Source: Adiantum capillus-veneris (lineage: Eukaryota; Streptophyta; Polypodiopsida; Polypodiales; Pteridaceae). Taken from it: a DNA stretch of 64,000 nt. The DNA is taken from NCBI GenBank assembly GCA_014529385.2, contig CM043963.1:98097912-98161911 (forward strand). Direction: 5' to 3'. The translations under genes and the position numbers were made by a program. This document shows positions 31,492 through 43,183 of this stretch, in pieces (position 1 is the stretch's first letter; the number at the start of each line of letters is the position of its first letter). The notes under the pieces were generated by a model. The model had not been told where the DNA came from, did no database searches, and was given only the letters and a program-made list of their open reading frames with translations.

Positions 31492-31925
31492 AACCCAAAA
31501 ATCTTTGCGCGCTCATCCTTTTGTGGAAAAACTTGTGCCCGATGATTACCTCCACAATTACAGCAAGGACCTTTTGATTGAGCGGCTTGTTGTGTACCCA
31601 TTGGTTTTCTTGTCCTAAGAGGATATCCTCTAGGCTTGTAGTTTTGATTCACTATGAACATGAGCATGTTATCATCCATTGTATAATGATTCTTTGTTGG
31701 ATGAGTAATGTATGAAGGTTTTGCAGTCTCATTGGAGTTTACCCAAGAAGGATAACTCTCGTCAGCATATGCAATGTCTTTAGGATCTCTTTCGTAGGTC
31801 TCAAATGGCTCTTCATAATATAAAATGGGTGGCAACATTTGTTGACTTGTAAGTGCTTCTATATGGTGCATATATCGAACAATTGCCCTATTGTCTTGAG
31901 GTAAAGGAGATTGTTGGCCCAACAC
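31485..31925 (-). pseudogene. Gypsy-A gag, C-terminal part with degenerate zinc knuckle
   Basis: A 146-codon minus-strand frame ending in GPCCNCGGNHRAQVFPQ. This is a CCHC-type knuckle (C-X2-C-X3-H-X4-C) whose last cysteine reads F, so RNA binding would be lost. Upstream sequence toward 32,060 has KCTNHETNECFYNK, another knuckle-like segment. The gag N-terminal half lies at 53.4-52.6 kb after element D. Confidence 0.65.
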
Positions 31926-32529
31926 AGGTTGAGGCTTATCTGCCCCTTATCTGATTCATATGACCTTTCCCTCACGTAATTTTGTTGTAAAAACACTCAT
32001 TGGTCTCATGATTGGTACACTTCTACTAAATTTTGTACCACTTCAAGGCTCGTGGTACATTCATTATTGCAGGTGATTGCTAAGTTGCATTGCACGTTAA
32101 ATGATGCACATATAATACGCTTTAAATGGACGTATTATATGACACCTATTTTTATTCGGCTGTATTGTACGGTGCCACATCAGGAAAACCACCGTATCAT
32201 ATAATTTCTTGGAATTTTGATCGAATAACATTTTGATCGAAGTAATGTTTTAATCGAAATGTTATTCGATCGAAAGATTAGTTTGATTGAAATAAAGTTC
32301 CTTATATACCGTGAAAACGGACTATTTTCCTCAATCCATTGAGCTCTCTCTCTTCCCCTGTTCTCATCTATAGGTGAGCATCAACAACAAGAAAAAAAAA
32401 CAAGTTTAAATTAGTTATAAAATTTTTAATAGAAATTTAGAGCTTTGGAGTTTAGAGCTTTGAAGTTTAGAGGTTTTTTCTAGGTTTTGGAGTTTTAGGT
32501 TTAGTCTTTATCTGCTCTTTGTGAAGTAT

Positions 32530-33055
32530 ATCTTACACTGAGAGGTAAATTAAGTAAGGTAGTTAATGATTACTTGCATTGTGTAGAGGAAACTCACACT
32601 TGGAAGTGATTCAATAGAGTTAAAGCTAGCAGTTTTTTGCTTTGTGTTAAACTATGCTCACACTTATAAGTAACTTAAGAGTTAGCTAGTTAAAGTTAGG
32701 AGTTACTTGTTGTGTGTTGAACTATGTTCACACCTGGAAGTAACTTGGGTTAGATTTATCTAATGATTGCCTGTCATGTGTAGAGTAGTACTCACACTAC
32801 AGATAATCTAGGTAGATTAAATAATAATCTCTCTCTTTGTGTAGAGGTATTCTCACACCTAGACGAGAATTATAGAAGTAGTGAGTTTTGATTGCTTACC
32901 ATGTATAGAGTTACACTCACACTTGGAGATAATTTAGATAGGTTTTTAAAAAATATCTTGCTATGTGTAGAGTTTACTCACACTTGAAAGTTATTGAGAT
33001 AGATTAAGAGATTTATTTATCATGATTCAGATGTAAAGTGAGAGCTCGCACTTGA
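32530..33055. repeat. Left subterminal repeats of element D
   Basis: At least seven degenerate units of about 60-75 bp, each with a core like GTGTAGAG..ACTCACACTTGGAAGT followed by an AT-rich spacer with AGATAGATT. Subterminal repeats of this kind bind the transposase in hAT and CACTA elements. They lie just upstream of the transposase ORF. Confidence 0.65.
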
Positions 33056-33193
33056 AAAAAAATCTATTTTTGGTATTTATTAATTGAAGAGGTTGAAAAC
33101 GTTGACAAATAAAGTAATGTAAATGGTATTAGAGTTTGGTTTTAAATGTGTATTTAGTAATTAGTTCTATTTGAGTTTGCAGATCTTAAGAAG

Positions 33194-35290
33194 ATGGTGA
33201 AAGGATACGAGTCAAACTACGTACATGAATTGGCCAGTGGAAAGACTACATCAAAGTTGAAGTGTAAGACCTGCGGTCATAATTTTAGCGAAAATGCTCA
33301 CAGGATAAAAGAACATGTGTTCAAAATTCCTGGAAACGTTTTAGCTTACAAATACCCCCCAAAAGGTATTGAAGAAAAATTTTCCCGAGTGGGCGCTCAG
33401 AGCAAAGAGAGTACATCTTGATGGCAAAAAAAAAGGAGGTCCCAAAATGATGGCTCCATCTATGGCTAGGGACATCGAGACGGCACTCGAGAATGATCAA
33501 AACCCTCCCTCGATCCTTGTTTCAAGTCAAGGAGGGTGTCATTCATCCTTTGCTGGGGATTGTAGCCCTAATCCTACCGGAAGCTCTGCTAACATAAGCC
33601 GAAGTGAAGCATGGTCTGGAGGAGAACATGCACCAAGTGGCCCTACTTTGCATCATGCATTTGATAAACAATGGCTGCTTGAAATCCATCTTAAGTGGAT
33701 GCAAGCATTTGTTGCATGTGGAATTCCTTTTAATGTCATTCAAAATCCTATATTCAGAGATGCTTTAATGAGCATGACGAAGAAAGGTTTTGTGGTACTT
33801 GATTATAATAAGATGCGTACAGAATACTTAGATAAAGTGAAAACTACATTCAAAGATATTTTAAAGCGCATAACTCTTGATTATGTGCCATAGTATGGAT
33901 GCAAAATTTCTCTAGATGGTTGGACAAATTGTCAGAAGAAACCATTGATTAATGTGATGTTGATGTGTCCAAGAGGTTCCATCTTTCTTGAGGCGATCGA
34001 TACATCCTTGAAAGAGAAAACTAGTGGATATCTTGCTGGTGTATATGAGCGTTCAATCAGAAGAGCGGGAGGACCTAAAATTGTGATAGCCATTGTCACA
34101 GATAATGCATCTAACTGCAAAGCAGCTGGAAAAGCAATTGAAACAAAGTATCCAGAGATAACATGGGTTCCATGTGCTGCTCACATTTTGAATATGCTCT
34201 TGAAGGACTTTGGAAAAGTTCCTTCTTGGTGAAGTTTATAAGAGAGAATTCATTTTCTTATGCTTTGTTCAGAACAAAGTCCCCAACAAAAAAGTTACAG
34301 ATTTTTTGTGTGATCCATTTTGTGACAGCAAATTACGTTCTGTCTACACTGCAGCAGGTTAAAGCAGCCCTTGTTGAAACAATGGCAGATAGAAAATGGG
34401 ATATGTGGCTTGATAAATTTCCAAATATGAACCTGTTGCTTCCGAAATTCTATCAGCTTGTAAACTCTCCTATTTTTTTGGAGAAATGTAGACAAAAATG
34501 TTACTGTCACAGAACACTTCACTCATCTGATACGATTAGTGGATAAAGAAGCCTCTATCTTTAGACGGGTTTATTGGTACATACAAGCCACTCGCAAGTT
34601 AAAAGACCATGCATCTTATGCAGGAAAAGAGAAAGCCATGACGATGTCTTTAATCAAAAGACGATGGGAGCAGCTGCATACTCCATTACATGGAGCAGGT
34701 TTTTTCTTAGATCCTAAGTTCCAGATGCACGAGCAATCTTCAAACAATGAAGTGATCAGTGATTTCATTGAAGTGTGTGATCAACTATTAGGCAATGTGG
34801 ATGGACAGTTGGCATATACACAAAAGACGGCATATACTAGCAGGGAAGGAATGTTTGGGGATCCTTGGCATATAGATGCTATCAAGACGATGAGCGCACC
34901 AGTTTGGTGGAAAGAGTACGATGGAGAAAAAGTGGAGCTTCAACATGTGGCTGTGAGAGTATTGTCTTTTGCTGCCTCTCAAGTGGTAGATGTGAAAGAA
35001 ATTGGTCTTTGTTTGCTTTCGTGCATACTAAAAAACAAAATCGATTAAGTCCTAAACGAGCTGTGGACTTGGTATGTATTTTGTAATATGCAACTTATGC
35101 ATAAGCCAGCAAAGTTAGCCACACATGCCATAGAAGAAAGCTTTGGTTGCTTTCAAACACACAAAGCAATTGCAAATGAGCTCAACTCCAATGATGAATG
35201 GAATGGAACCCAAAAGATATTGATCTAAAATGTTCAGATGTTGAAGAAATTGATGACATGGTGCCTGTGATTGAGGGGAGGGATGAGATA
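33194..35290 (+). pseudogene. hAT-like transposase with BED finger and DUF659 (broken)
   Basis: The start at ATG 33,194 gives a BED-type zinc finger, CKTCGHNFSENAHRIKEHV (C-X2-C-X8-H-X4-H). After a frameshift near 33,370-33,420 the frame carries FVACGIPFNVIQNPIFRDAL and then, past a TAG at 33,891, the DUF659 core (SLDGWTNCQKKPLINVM, IVTDNASNCKAAG, WVPCAAHILNMLLKDFGK). Further frames hold KAALVETMADRKWDMW, WEQLHTPLHGAGFFLDPKF and a C-terminal segment resembling the hAT dimerisation region (SFAASQVVDVKEIGLCL, then KNRLSPKRAVDLV near 35,040). An intact protein would excise and insert element D. At least three frameshifts and stops inactivate this copy. Confidence 0.8.
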
Positions 35291-35356
35291 TAAAGTTTGT
35301 ACTGTAGACTCTATTAATTTTGCAATGCGAAAGTTATGTAGAGTTTAGATTCACAA

Positions 35357-35488
<132 letters not shown>

Positions 35489-35897
35489 TCTTTCATTGTC
35501 TCCCTTTCTCTCCATTCGCTCCATATCATTGTCAAAAAGAGAGAGGGAGGAGAATAGAACTTACATAATTGCAACAACATCCGACATGTTCATTTGTTGC
35601 AATAAATAGATATTTACATACCAAAAAGAGGTTTTAGTTACAAATCTTGAGATTTAAGATACAAAAAGAGCTTAGTATTGTGAGGGACATTCAATTTAAA
35701 CCATGGGCTACATCTCCTAAAAGATCAGATACATGAAATTTTGATTGGTCAATTGAATCGCTTGCACCCACATTCCCTATCTCTTCTTCAATAACATGCC
35801 CATACTTTGCCTCGTGCCATGCCAACTTTCTTTCTAGTAGTGTTATACGAGCACGCAGGCATGGCTAGGGTCTCTCCTTGACTTGCCAAATCCACGC

Positions 35898-36462
35898 CTT
35901 AGGTTGCAAGCTGCGCAATGACTGCGGTTTCTTCAGGCAAGTATGTATATCCTCTCTTGCGAGGAGGGTCTTCTTGATTAGCTTCCCGTGCATGAATCTT
36001 CTTAGCTGGGTGCTCTTTGCCAACACCTCTTGTAGTGGGATGATCATTCCAATCAAATTTGGACGGCAATACATAGTAGCAATAGCATTGTTGCACAAAG
36101 CAAATTGCCACTTGATTATTATTTGGTGGTGATCTGTACACTTGGATGAATCTTACAAGGATATTTCTTGCGAGGAAAGTGTGTTGCAAATATGAAACCT
36201 TCAAGCGAGCAATAGCCTTAGCATTTCCACTAACTCAAAATGTGTTGCGTACGAAGTGATTCGGGCATATCTGTCTGCATTGCTTGTAATTCAGTGGCTC
36301 CCCTTGAAGTTCTGATTCGTCTTGTTGGGTTGCAGCCAAAGTGCCGAGATCTCCTTGAGCCACCCGAATCTCTTCCTCTTTGTAAATTTATCGAGCCAGT
36401 GCATGATTAAGCAAAGGATCATTAGGCTGTTGTGCATTCTGGTCGAGAGTAATATCTTCCAT
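35898..36462 (-). pseudogene. Unknown 190-codon ORF of element D
   Basis: From ATG at 36,462 one reading frame continues to about 35,898 with two in-frame stops (near 36,390 and 36,237). It starts MEDITLDQNAQQPNDPL and contains AARLKVSYLQHTF-like and VAICFVQQCYCYYVLPSKFD segments and a basic C-terminus (HPAKKIHAREANQEDPPRKR). I recognise no domain. Frame conservation over 190 codons despite stops suggests a once functional gene, co-oriented with and 3' of the kinase-like gene. It could be its last exon or a separate transposon gene. Confidence 0.45.
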
Positions 36463-36674
36463 AACTGACATGCGAAATAATAAACTTTAGTGAGACAGGT
36501 CTTAGCACTTGAAAAAGAGAGATGTTTTAGAGAATTGAGCAATCCAACTTGAAATACTTTAAAACCTCAACTTGAAGAACTTTAAAGACGTAACTGAAAA
36601 ATACGAGTAAAGACATAGTTTGAAATATCACCACACATTGCACACCATTAATGCCAAAAAAGTTGATTACTGGT

Positions 36675-37981
36675 TTAATCATCAATAGGCCTCAAGCCAG
36701 ATTCGTTTACAATATGATAGCCAACATTATTTTCTCCATTCAAACAAAGGCTTAAATCCCATATCTTAGGTCTATCTAAGGGTTTGGGGGATTTTCCACT
36801 AGCAAGATGTTTTTTTACATTTCGCAAAAAATTTCTCTTGAGAACCTCAATGGGCTCTGGAATACACGCAAGCAAGCGTATAAGAATATATGAGCAAGCG
36901 TATAAGAATATATGAGAGACTATATATATCATATGCCTTGGATGGAGGAGGATTGGTGCTGATATTTTCAGGGGCAGTCCATGGATAATCGCACTCAAAT
37001 TGAGCTCTACATTGAGGGGTGAGATTTGGCAGCTTGGGAAATGTTGCCAAATCGTTGATGGTGTACTTTGTCCCCAGTCTGCAATGCTAGCATACACTCC
37101 TCGCTCGCCAAAATGGAGTAGAATATTTATAGTGTGTAGATCATTGTGAATAAATTTGTGACTATGCACGAATTTAATCATCTGCAGAAGAGCGTTGAAG
37201 ATTGGCAAAATGTTGTCAGTGAACTACTGTACAGTTCTAGACATGTGTTGGAACTCTCTGATGATTGCAAGCTTGCTTCCATCATGATGACATGCTTGAA
37301 TCCACTGCTCAAGATGACCTCCATTTTAAATCTTGAAGATCAACACAGGTCTTTTGCTATACCGAACAAGAGCACAAAGCAATATCATGCCATAATGCTG
37401 AACAATTGTAGCAGTTGTCTCCTCTAGCACGATCTATAATGTTGGCTTGCTTCCTATTTGGTCTTTGTATATCTTCGCCGCATAGACAGGATCTTTGAAG
37501 AGAGGATGAGCTACTGATACTTGTTTCACATTTTCAAAACGTCCCCCTAATTGGGGTGCTTGCAAGTGAAAGATGGAATGCTCCCCAAGTAAGTGTAGGA
37601 CAAGAGGACACATTGTATTATTTTGCTCTTCAATTCTGAATGTGGCTGTGTTACAAGCTGCATTCACTCTTTGATTCTAGGTTTGGTTTTGATTTTTGGA
37701 TGAACCGTACTTTCAAAACTTCTAGTGACCTGGCCTAATAATTGCTTTACTGTGTTATGCATCACTCCTTTAGTGCGCAGAGCTGGGTCAAACAAAACTG
37801 GGAATGCACTGCATAGCTTCAACCAACACTGTTCCACAAGTTCAATCACAAAATCATCGAACTTTGCTTTCAGTGGATCAAATGCTCGTCACAAATGATC
37901 GCCTGAAGCTCCATAGAGAGACAAAACTAGAGCATCACTAATGATTTTGCGATGCTGACGCTTTAACTTTGTCTCTACCAT
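36675..37981 (-). pseudogene. Protein-kinase-like gene carried by element D
   Basis: From ATG at 37,981 the minus strand encodes about 180 residues of N-terminal sequence (KRQHRKIISDALVLSLYGAS, ending FENVKQVSVAHPLF) and then a kinase-like fold. Marks in order: YAAKIYKD, the beta-3 lysine (37,484-37,461); FIHNDLHTINILLHF, a catalytic loop with HND for HRD (37,154-37,110); IADWG in place of DFG (37,085-37,071); and YPWTAPE, the APE motif (36,987-36,967). A C-terminal region ends at 36,675. Stops or frameshifts occur near 37,890, 37,665, 37,430 and 37,050. The retained D in HND and in DWG suggests the ancestor could have been catalytic. The role in the element is unknown. Confidence 0.6.
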
Positions 37982-38207
37982 GACTGCCTAAAAATACATG
38001 AAGTAAATATAAGTAAGGTAAATCTAGAATATATAACAATTTGACACATATGATTGTAAATAATTCTAAACAAAAACATTTTATGGGCAATAATAACATT
38101 CAATAATGAAAGATCTAAACATTTCATGCACCATAATAACAACAGTAATGAAAGACGCGATGGTCAAAGCATTCAGGATTGAAGAATGTAAAATATATAT
38201 CTCCTCC

Positions 38208-38509
38208 TGTTAACCCTCACACACATTCCTATCACGAAGGATGCTGTATTATTTATTTGGTAGAGTTAGGTACCGGGCTTGTTAGTCCAATAGGAAAAGG
38301 GTAAGAGTGATCGCCGATGAGAGGCGCACTCTAACTGGAACATTCAAGGGATTAGTTGGCTAAGCATGGGTGCCCAAGTGTGAATGGGACGAGCTCATAT
38401 AAAAGTCAACTAAACCTAAAATTCACTCATTCTCTCATTTGTGCAATTGAAGAGTGCTCTTGCTCCATCTCCATCTTCTTCTTCTTCATCTCCTTGTGTG
38501 TGTGTGTAG

Positions 38510-38585
<76 letters not shown>

Positions 38586-38827
38586 AAGAGCGATTGAGCA
38601 TTGCGGCGGCACGACGGCGGCGAGACGGTTGAGCGCGGCGTAGCGGCATCTCCCTCTTCTTCGCGGCGAGGAATCCTCCACGACAGCAAGCGTAGAGCGG
38701 TGAGTGACACACCATCGCCATCTTTGAGCTTACTAGTTTAGGCTTATTGTGTGCTTGGAGCCATTTGTGGCTCGCACACAGTGTATCGGCAAGTTCCTTG
38801 CATTGCCACGTAAGACATACGTGCACA
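38208..38827 (+). repeat. 5' LTR of Gypsy-B
   Basis: A 620-bp LTR from TGTTAACCCTCAC to ACGTGCACA. TATA box CATATAAAAG at about 38,396. A perfect (GA)n lies at 38,512-38,581, about 120 bp downstream, followed by a GC-rich stretch rich in CGGC units. Confidence 0.92.
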
Positions 38828-38831
38828 TTTT

Positions 38832-38849
38832 TGGCGCCACTGCCGGGGA
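38832..38849 (+). promoter_or_regulatory. Primer-binding site of Gypsy-B
   Basis: TGGCGCCACTGCCGGGGA, four bases after the LTR end. Plant Athila/Tat elements use closely similar TGGCGCCGTTGCCGGGGA sites, usually attributed to tRNA-Asp. Confidence 0.85.
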
Positions 38850-39050
38850 ATGCCATACACTAAGCTTGAATGGCACTCTGTGCTTCTTTTGTGGTGCAAT
38901 TTCAATTGTAGGAAAGGTAGGGAAGGAAGGTGTGTGTGTTGAGAAGAAGGATTTTGTGTTGCTACTGTGTATTTCTTTGTTAATGAAGTTTTGAAAGGTT
39001 ACTGTGTTTTCTCTGTGCTAAGGTATTAGTATTAAGGTTGTTAGTTTCGC

Positions 39051-41761
39051 TTGAAGGAAACCTTTAGTAGAGCCACCCGCTCCGAACATGGAGCTAATGA
39101 TGTAAATGAGGGGGGTGGGGAAGTAAATTCTCCATTCATGACCAACGTAGACCCTATGCTCTTAGAGAATGTGCACGTGAATACTTCATTCACTGCACCT
39201 TCTGACTCTTCAGAGCTATTCCCCTCCGATGTCATATTACCCGATGGTAGAAGCCTTGCCGAAGTGCAAGAGGTTGAGTGATATATCACTGCGGCTAGGG
39301 AAAAGGAATTCAAGAGCTTATGCAAGGCGGAGCAACAAAGAGAGTTAAAAGCGAAAGCCCCTATGTCATTATCCTTGCTAAGAGAGCAATTGAGTGCTCC
39401 TGACTTAGCAACCGCTAAGGGCCAATCCCTAGAAAGAAACATTGCATCTAGCTCAAAGGACACCCCTAGCACATCAATCCTAGATGGAGCGTTCTTAAAT
39501 GAGAACTGGGAGTACGAACTACAAACGGAAACTCTAACCGACCTATACACAGGTCACACCTATCACATGGGTTGGTTAGATGTCCTACAATCCACAATGG
39601 GTGCTACTAGTGTGGAGGATCAACAACAAAGAGTTTGTGAGGTCATCCATAGGGTCATCGAGTTAGAGAGACAGAACAAGGGGATCAACATGCCTTCAAC
39701 GGGTCTCATGAGATTCTTAGATACAGGAAAGGCTAAACAACCGAACTTATCGCAAATGGAGACTCCCTCAGTAAGTCCGATGGATCCTCCATATGTTGTT
39801 TCTCCAGGGGTCTCAGTGCAATCCGAGCCCACAAGTGATAGTTGTACTTTTCCAAGTGTAGCTCATCTTTCCCTTGATGACACCACGGCTACCATGCCTA
39901 CCCCAATGATGGGCATACCAAGAAAGACGCCATGGACCTCATTTGTTAGTAAAGCGCCACTACATGGTAGCCCAATGCCTCCAATAGTACCTACAAGTGT
40001 GTACCAATCATATACACCCATGGGTCCTCGTACTCATGTAGTCCCTACCCCTCCCATTGTTTCAACAACTTATGCTCCACAAGCACAACACCCAAGTTCT
40101 TATTTCCATGGGACTATACCGGCTAGCATTAGCATGTCGCATCTGACGTCTCCTATGCCTAGGGCCACACATATGAACTTTGGGCCGCGAGATGGCACAA
40201 CATCGTACCAAACGTGGAACCCAAGGGCTTCCTATGCACCAAGCCCAATGCCAATACCTACTCCACATGTAGTCTCTCGAGCGCCTTCACCCATGGTGCC
40301 TGCTCAATTAGGTGACTTGGCAACATTTTCTCAAGCTATCGGTCGATCTATTGCTGAGAATATGCAAAAACACGCCTGATAGAGAGCCTAGAAGTAAGAC
40401 AATACAAATAGCCAAGCTCACACAAAAATTTAGTGGAGATGGGGATGTGAGAAAGCATATCGAGGTGTTTGAACAAATATGCGATTCTCTAGCAGAACAC
40501 AATGACTTGCATAAGAGTAATGCTTTAAGCCTAACCTTAAGTGGGAAGGCAGGGGATTGGTAACGAACCCTAAGGGTGGAAGAGAAAACGATTTATCCTA
40601 CTCTTAGGAGACTGTTCTTGAAAGAATACATACAAGAGGGAGTACTTTGGGGCGTAGCGTCTCAGCTCCAGAAAGCCCAACGAGAGGAAGGAGAGTCGGT
40701 GAGAGACTTTATTAGTCGCTTGAAGCATTTGAATTCTCGTTATAATCCAAATGAGAGCTTCAATAATAATCAATTGCTTGATAGATTCATTAGGGGATTA
40801 CGACATGATGATATCTACAATGGATTAGTCATTAGAGGTATCACCACTTGGGAAGTAGTCACCACCAATGCGATCCAATTGAAGGATAATTTAATGATTC
40901 AAGGAGATAAATCTATTAGCTCGCAAGCATCAGGGCATCAGCCAATGACCCTAAAGCCTCTTTGCTAAGGAACCAAAGATATCTGAGATGACTTTAGCAG
41001 ATCTCACCAAGGCTATTCAAGAGAGTCTTAGAGACAATCGTGCTCCGCAAAACAATCATATGTATCCAAGAAGGGAGCAACAATGGTGCTCAGTATGCTA
41101 TGGACCACATAGTACCAATGAATGCACTACTTTTAGAGTAAAATTCAATGGGAATTGCAATGCTTGTGGAAGGTATGGTCATCAAGCTAAGGATTGCATA
41201 GTATTTAAGCACGCGATGGCCAATAGACCAACCTTAGCATGGACATACACACCTTGAGTGCCTGCATTGATGCCGGCCCCACCTCTTGAACAAACAACAC
41301 AACACATGGTCCCTAGGGCCCAAAATGTTGTTCAAACAACACCCTTACCACCTCCAATGCTAGGACCGCAACCACCACATCCGAGAATCACTTCTGTGAA
41401 TCAAGTGGGTTGTGAGTCATCTATTGCTTGTGTGGAAGGATGTGAGGAAGATATAGATCCTAATTTTGCCTATGGGATGGATGTGCTTGAAGAAAGTCCA
41501 CAATACTACATGGAGGACTATTGGGGACAATTCAAACTTGTATATCAAGTAGCTGTTCTTGCGGTAGGAGTTCAAAATATCAATTACACTGCTAAGAGAC
41601 CACCTCTTCAATGCTATGAGTGTGGAGGTCCACATCGTGTAGCCGAGTGTCCTATTAGGCTACAAAAGAACGCCACACTAATGCAAACCAATCAAGCGAG
41701 CACATCTACAATGCCAATCCTCATGTGTAATCGATGTGGCATAGATCCAATGTCCAAATAA
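39051..41761 (+). pseudogene. Gypsy-B gag
   Basis: One frame runs 39,051-40,379 with a TGA at 39,279. It is a hydrophilic N-terminal part and a Pro/Met/Ser-rich segment (MPIPTPHVVSRAPSPMVPAQ). After a frameshift near 40,370 comes the retrotransposon gag core, FSGDGDVRKHIEVFEQICDS to QREEGESVRDFISRLKHLNS, with a TAG at 40,561. A second shift near 40,970 leads to three CCHC-type knuckles: CSVCYGPHSTNEC, CNACGRYGHQAKDC (41,093-41,200) and CYECGGPHRVAEC (about 41,613-41,651). Gag packages the RNA. Three stops and two frameshifts inactivate it. Confidence 0.85.
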
Positions 41762-41809
41762 TCCAAATATGCCAAAGAAAAGTAATGGGAAAGTGGGCGT
41801 ACTCACTTC

Positions 41810-42727
41810 TTGATGGAAAGAATGTTTACAGAGGGACTACCTGATCCTATCGAAAAAATGGAGATCCCATCTTCCCCACGTCAAGGGACGGAAGTCCAAA
41901 AGGTGCCGTTAAACATTGCCAAATTGATGGATTTCATGTCTTTAGAAGTTAGAACCACCATCATGTCCAAACTATATAAATACCCTGAGCTAGTCTCAGC
42001 TCTTCGAGCCTTCCTCAATGGAGAACTGTAGTTTGGGCTACCACAATTTGCACAGATGGATGGAGCTGGGGAGATGCCAATAGAGGAGGAACACTTAGAT
42101 CCACAACCCAACCTAGATGAGAATCTTGTTATAGAAATACCTGTTAACAAGTTGGGACAATACTTTGAGGGTGATGAATCCAATGCAACCATACCAATCA
42201 CTACCAAGGGATTAACTGTGAAGGGAATCCTTGATGGTGGTGTTGGGGTTAGCGTTGTGACTAAAAATTGCAAGGAAACTATGGGAAGACCTCACCTTGC
42301 AACCACAACCATAGTAGTGAAGATGGCCAATGGGTCTATCGTTAAACCTATTGGGATGCTAGAAGATCTCAAGATCAAGGTCTTTGAACATAAAATAAGG
42401 ATTACCTTCATTGTTATGGATTTCTCCAAACACACTATGGCATCGGAGATGATCTTAGGACGTCCTTTCATGAGGGAAGCAAAAATGGTGCATGACTGGT
42501 CTAAAAACCATGTCTACTTGCAGTTCCAAGATTCTGTCATTCAAGTGGATCTTGTGACTGGTCGAGCACATCCTCTAGGAAACAGGTTTATAATTGATCA
42601 TAGATCTGACACCACAGTTCACTCGGCCCCATTGCAGTATTGTTACACGTGTAAAGTGGACACTGATGTTGGGGAAGATTCTCCTTATATGGATGTACTG
42701 CCTGGGATGTGGATTGGGTCCACCTAG
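41810..42727 (+). pseudogene. Gypsy-B protease 1
   Basis: In frame with the gag end, the segment from about 42,180 reads ITTKGLTVKGILDGGVGVSV, with D-G-G at the retropepsin active-site position instead of D-[ST]-G. A strand-rich domain follows and MASEMILGRPFMREAKMVHD with the ILG motif (about 42,436-42,495). DGG-type active sites are known in some plant gypsy polyproteins; whether this copy was active is unclear. TAG stops at 41,759 and 42,029 separate it from gag. Confidence 0.75.
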
Positions 42728-43183
42728 CAGCAACCATAGACACTTGGGGAAGTAGGGAGACGACCCGGGTAACACTTGAGGGGGATGAAATGCCACCACT
42801 CGTACCCTTAAATGTGCTAGAAGCAATGCATATAGCTTCTGATGACCTACAAGATGAAAGTTTGATTGGCATTGGAACCAGTAGCGCCTCACAAGACTAT
42901 AGCCCACACGATTTGGGGTCAGAATCATCAATTGAAATTGACTCTGAGGACGAAGAATCTAAGTTAAATCTTAGTGCAAATGTGGGGACAAACCATTCAG
43001 GGCACAAGAAGCAATTCATCTAGTGACTCTTCACTAGAGATCGGCCGTAATAAGAAATTAAACAAGAATAGTAAGAGATATAAGAGGCGACGATATCGAG
43101 CAAATGTGCATGCTAGAATAAATGAAAAGAAATCTACCGTAGAATGGCTTAATTATATAGGGGCATGTGATGCTCATTGAAAG
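42709..43183 (+). other. Gypsy-B spacer between protease 1 and RT
   Basis: Frames 42,709-43,023 and 42,974-43,180 encode an acidic stretch (SSIEIDSEDEESKLNLSA) and then a strongly basic one (NKKLNKNSKRYKRRRYRANV). No fold recognised; probably a polyprotein linker. Confidence 0.5.

Larger units (their letters stand above)
27100..32106 (-). mobile_element. Gypsy-A, degenerate Ty3/gypsy element, downstream part
   Basis: Minus-strand gypsy remnant: gag C-terminal region (31,925), a gap where protease and RT should be, RNase H (30,124), integrase (29,565-28,580), a second retropepsin-like domain (27,850-27,467) and a W-[VI]-P-K tail (27,241-27,100). Its gag N-terminal half continues at about 53,400-52,628, beyond element D. 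Stops and frameshifts throughout. The RT domain is absent, so an internal deletion or replacement occurred between about 30,580 and 30,130. Confidence 0.75.

Noticed and set aside
33194-35290. Domesticated functional hAT-derived gene
   Set aside because: Several frameshifts and stops without plausible splice sites that would remove them.
42056-42727. Host aspartic protease
   Set aside because: It lies in frame between gag knuckles and RT inside a TSD-bounded gypsy element.
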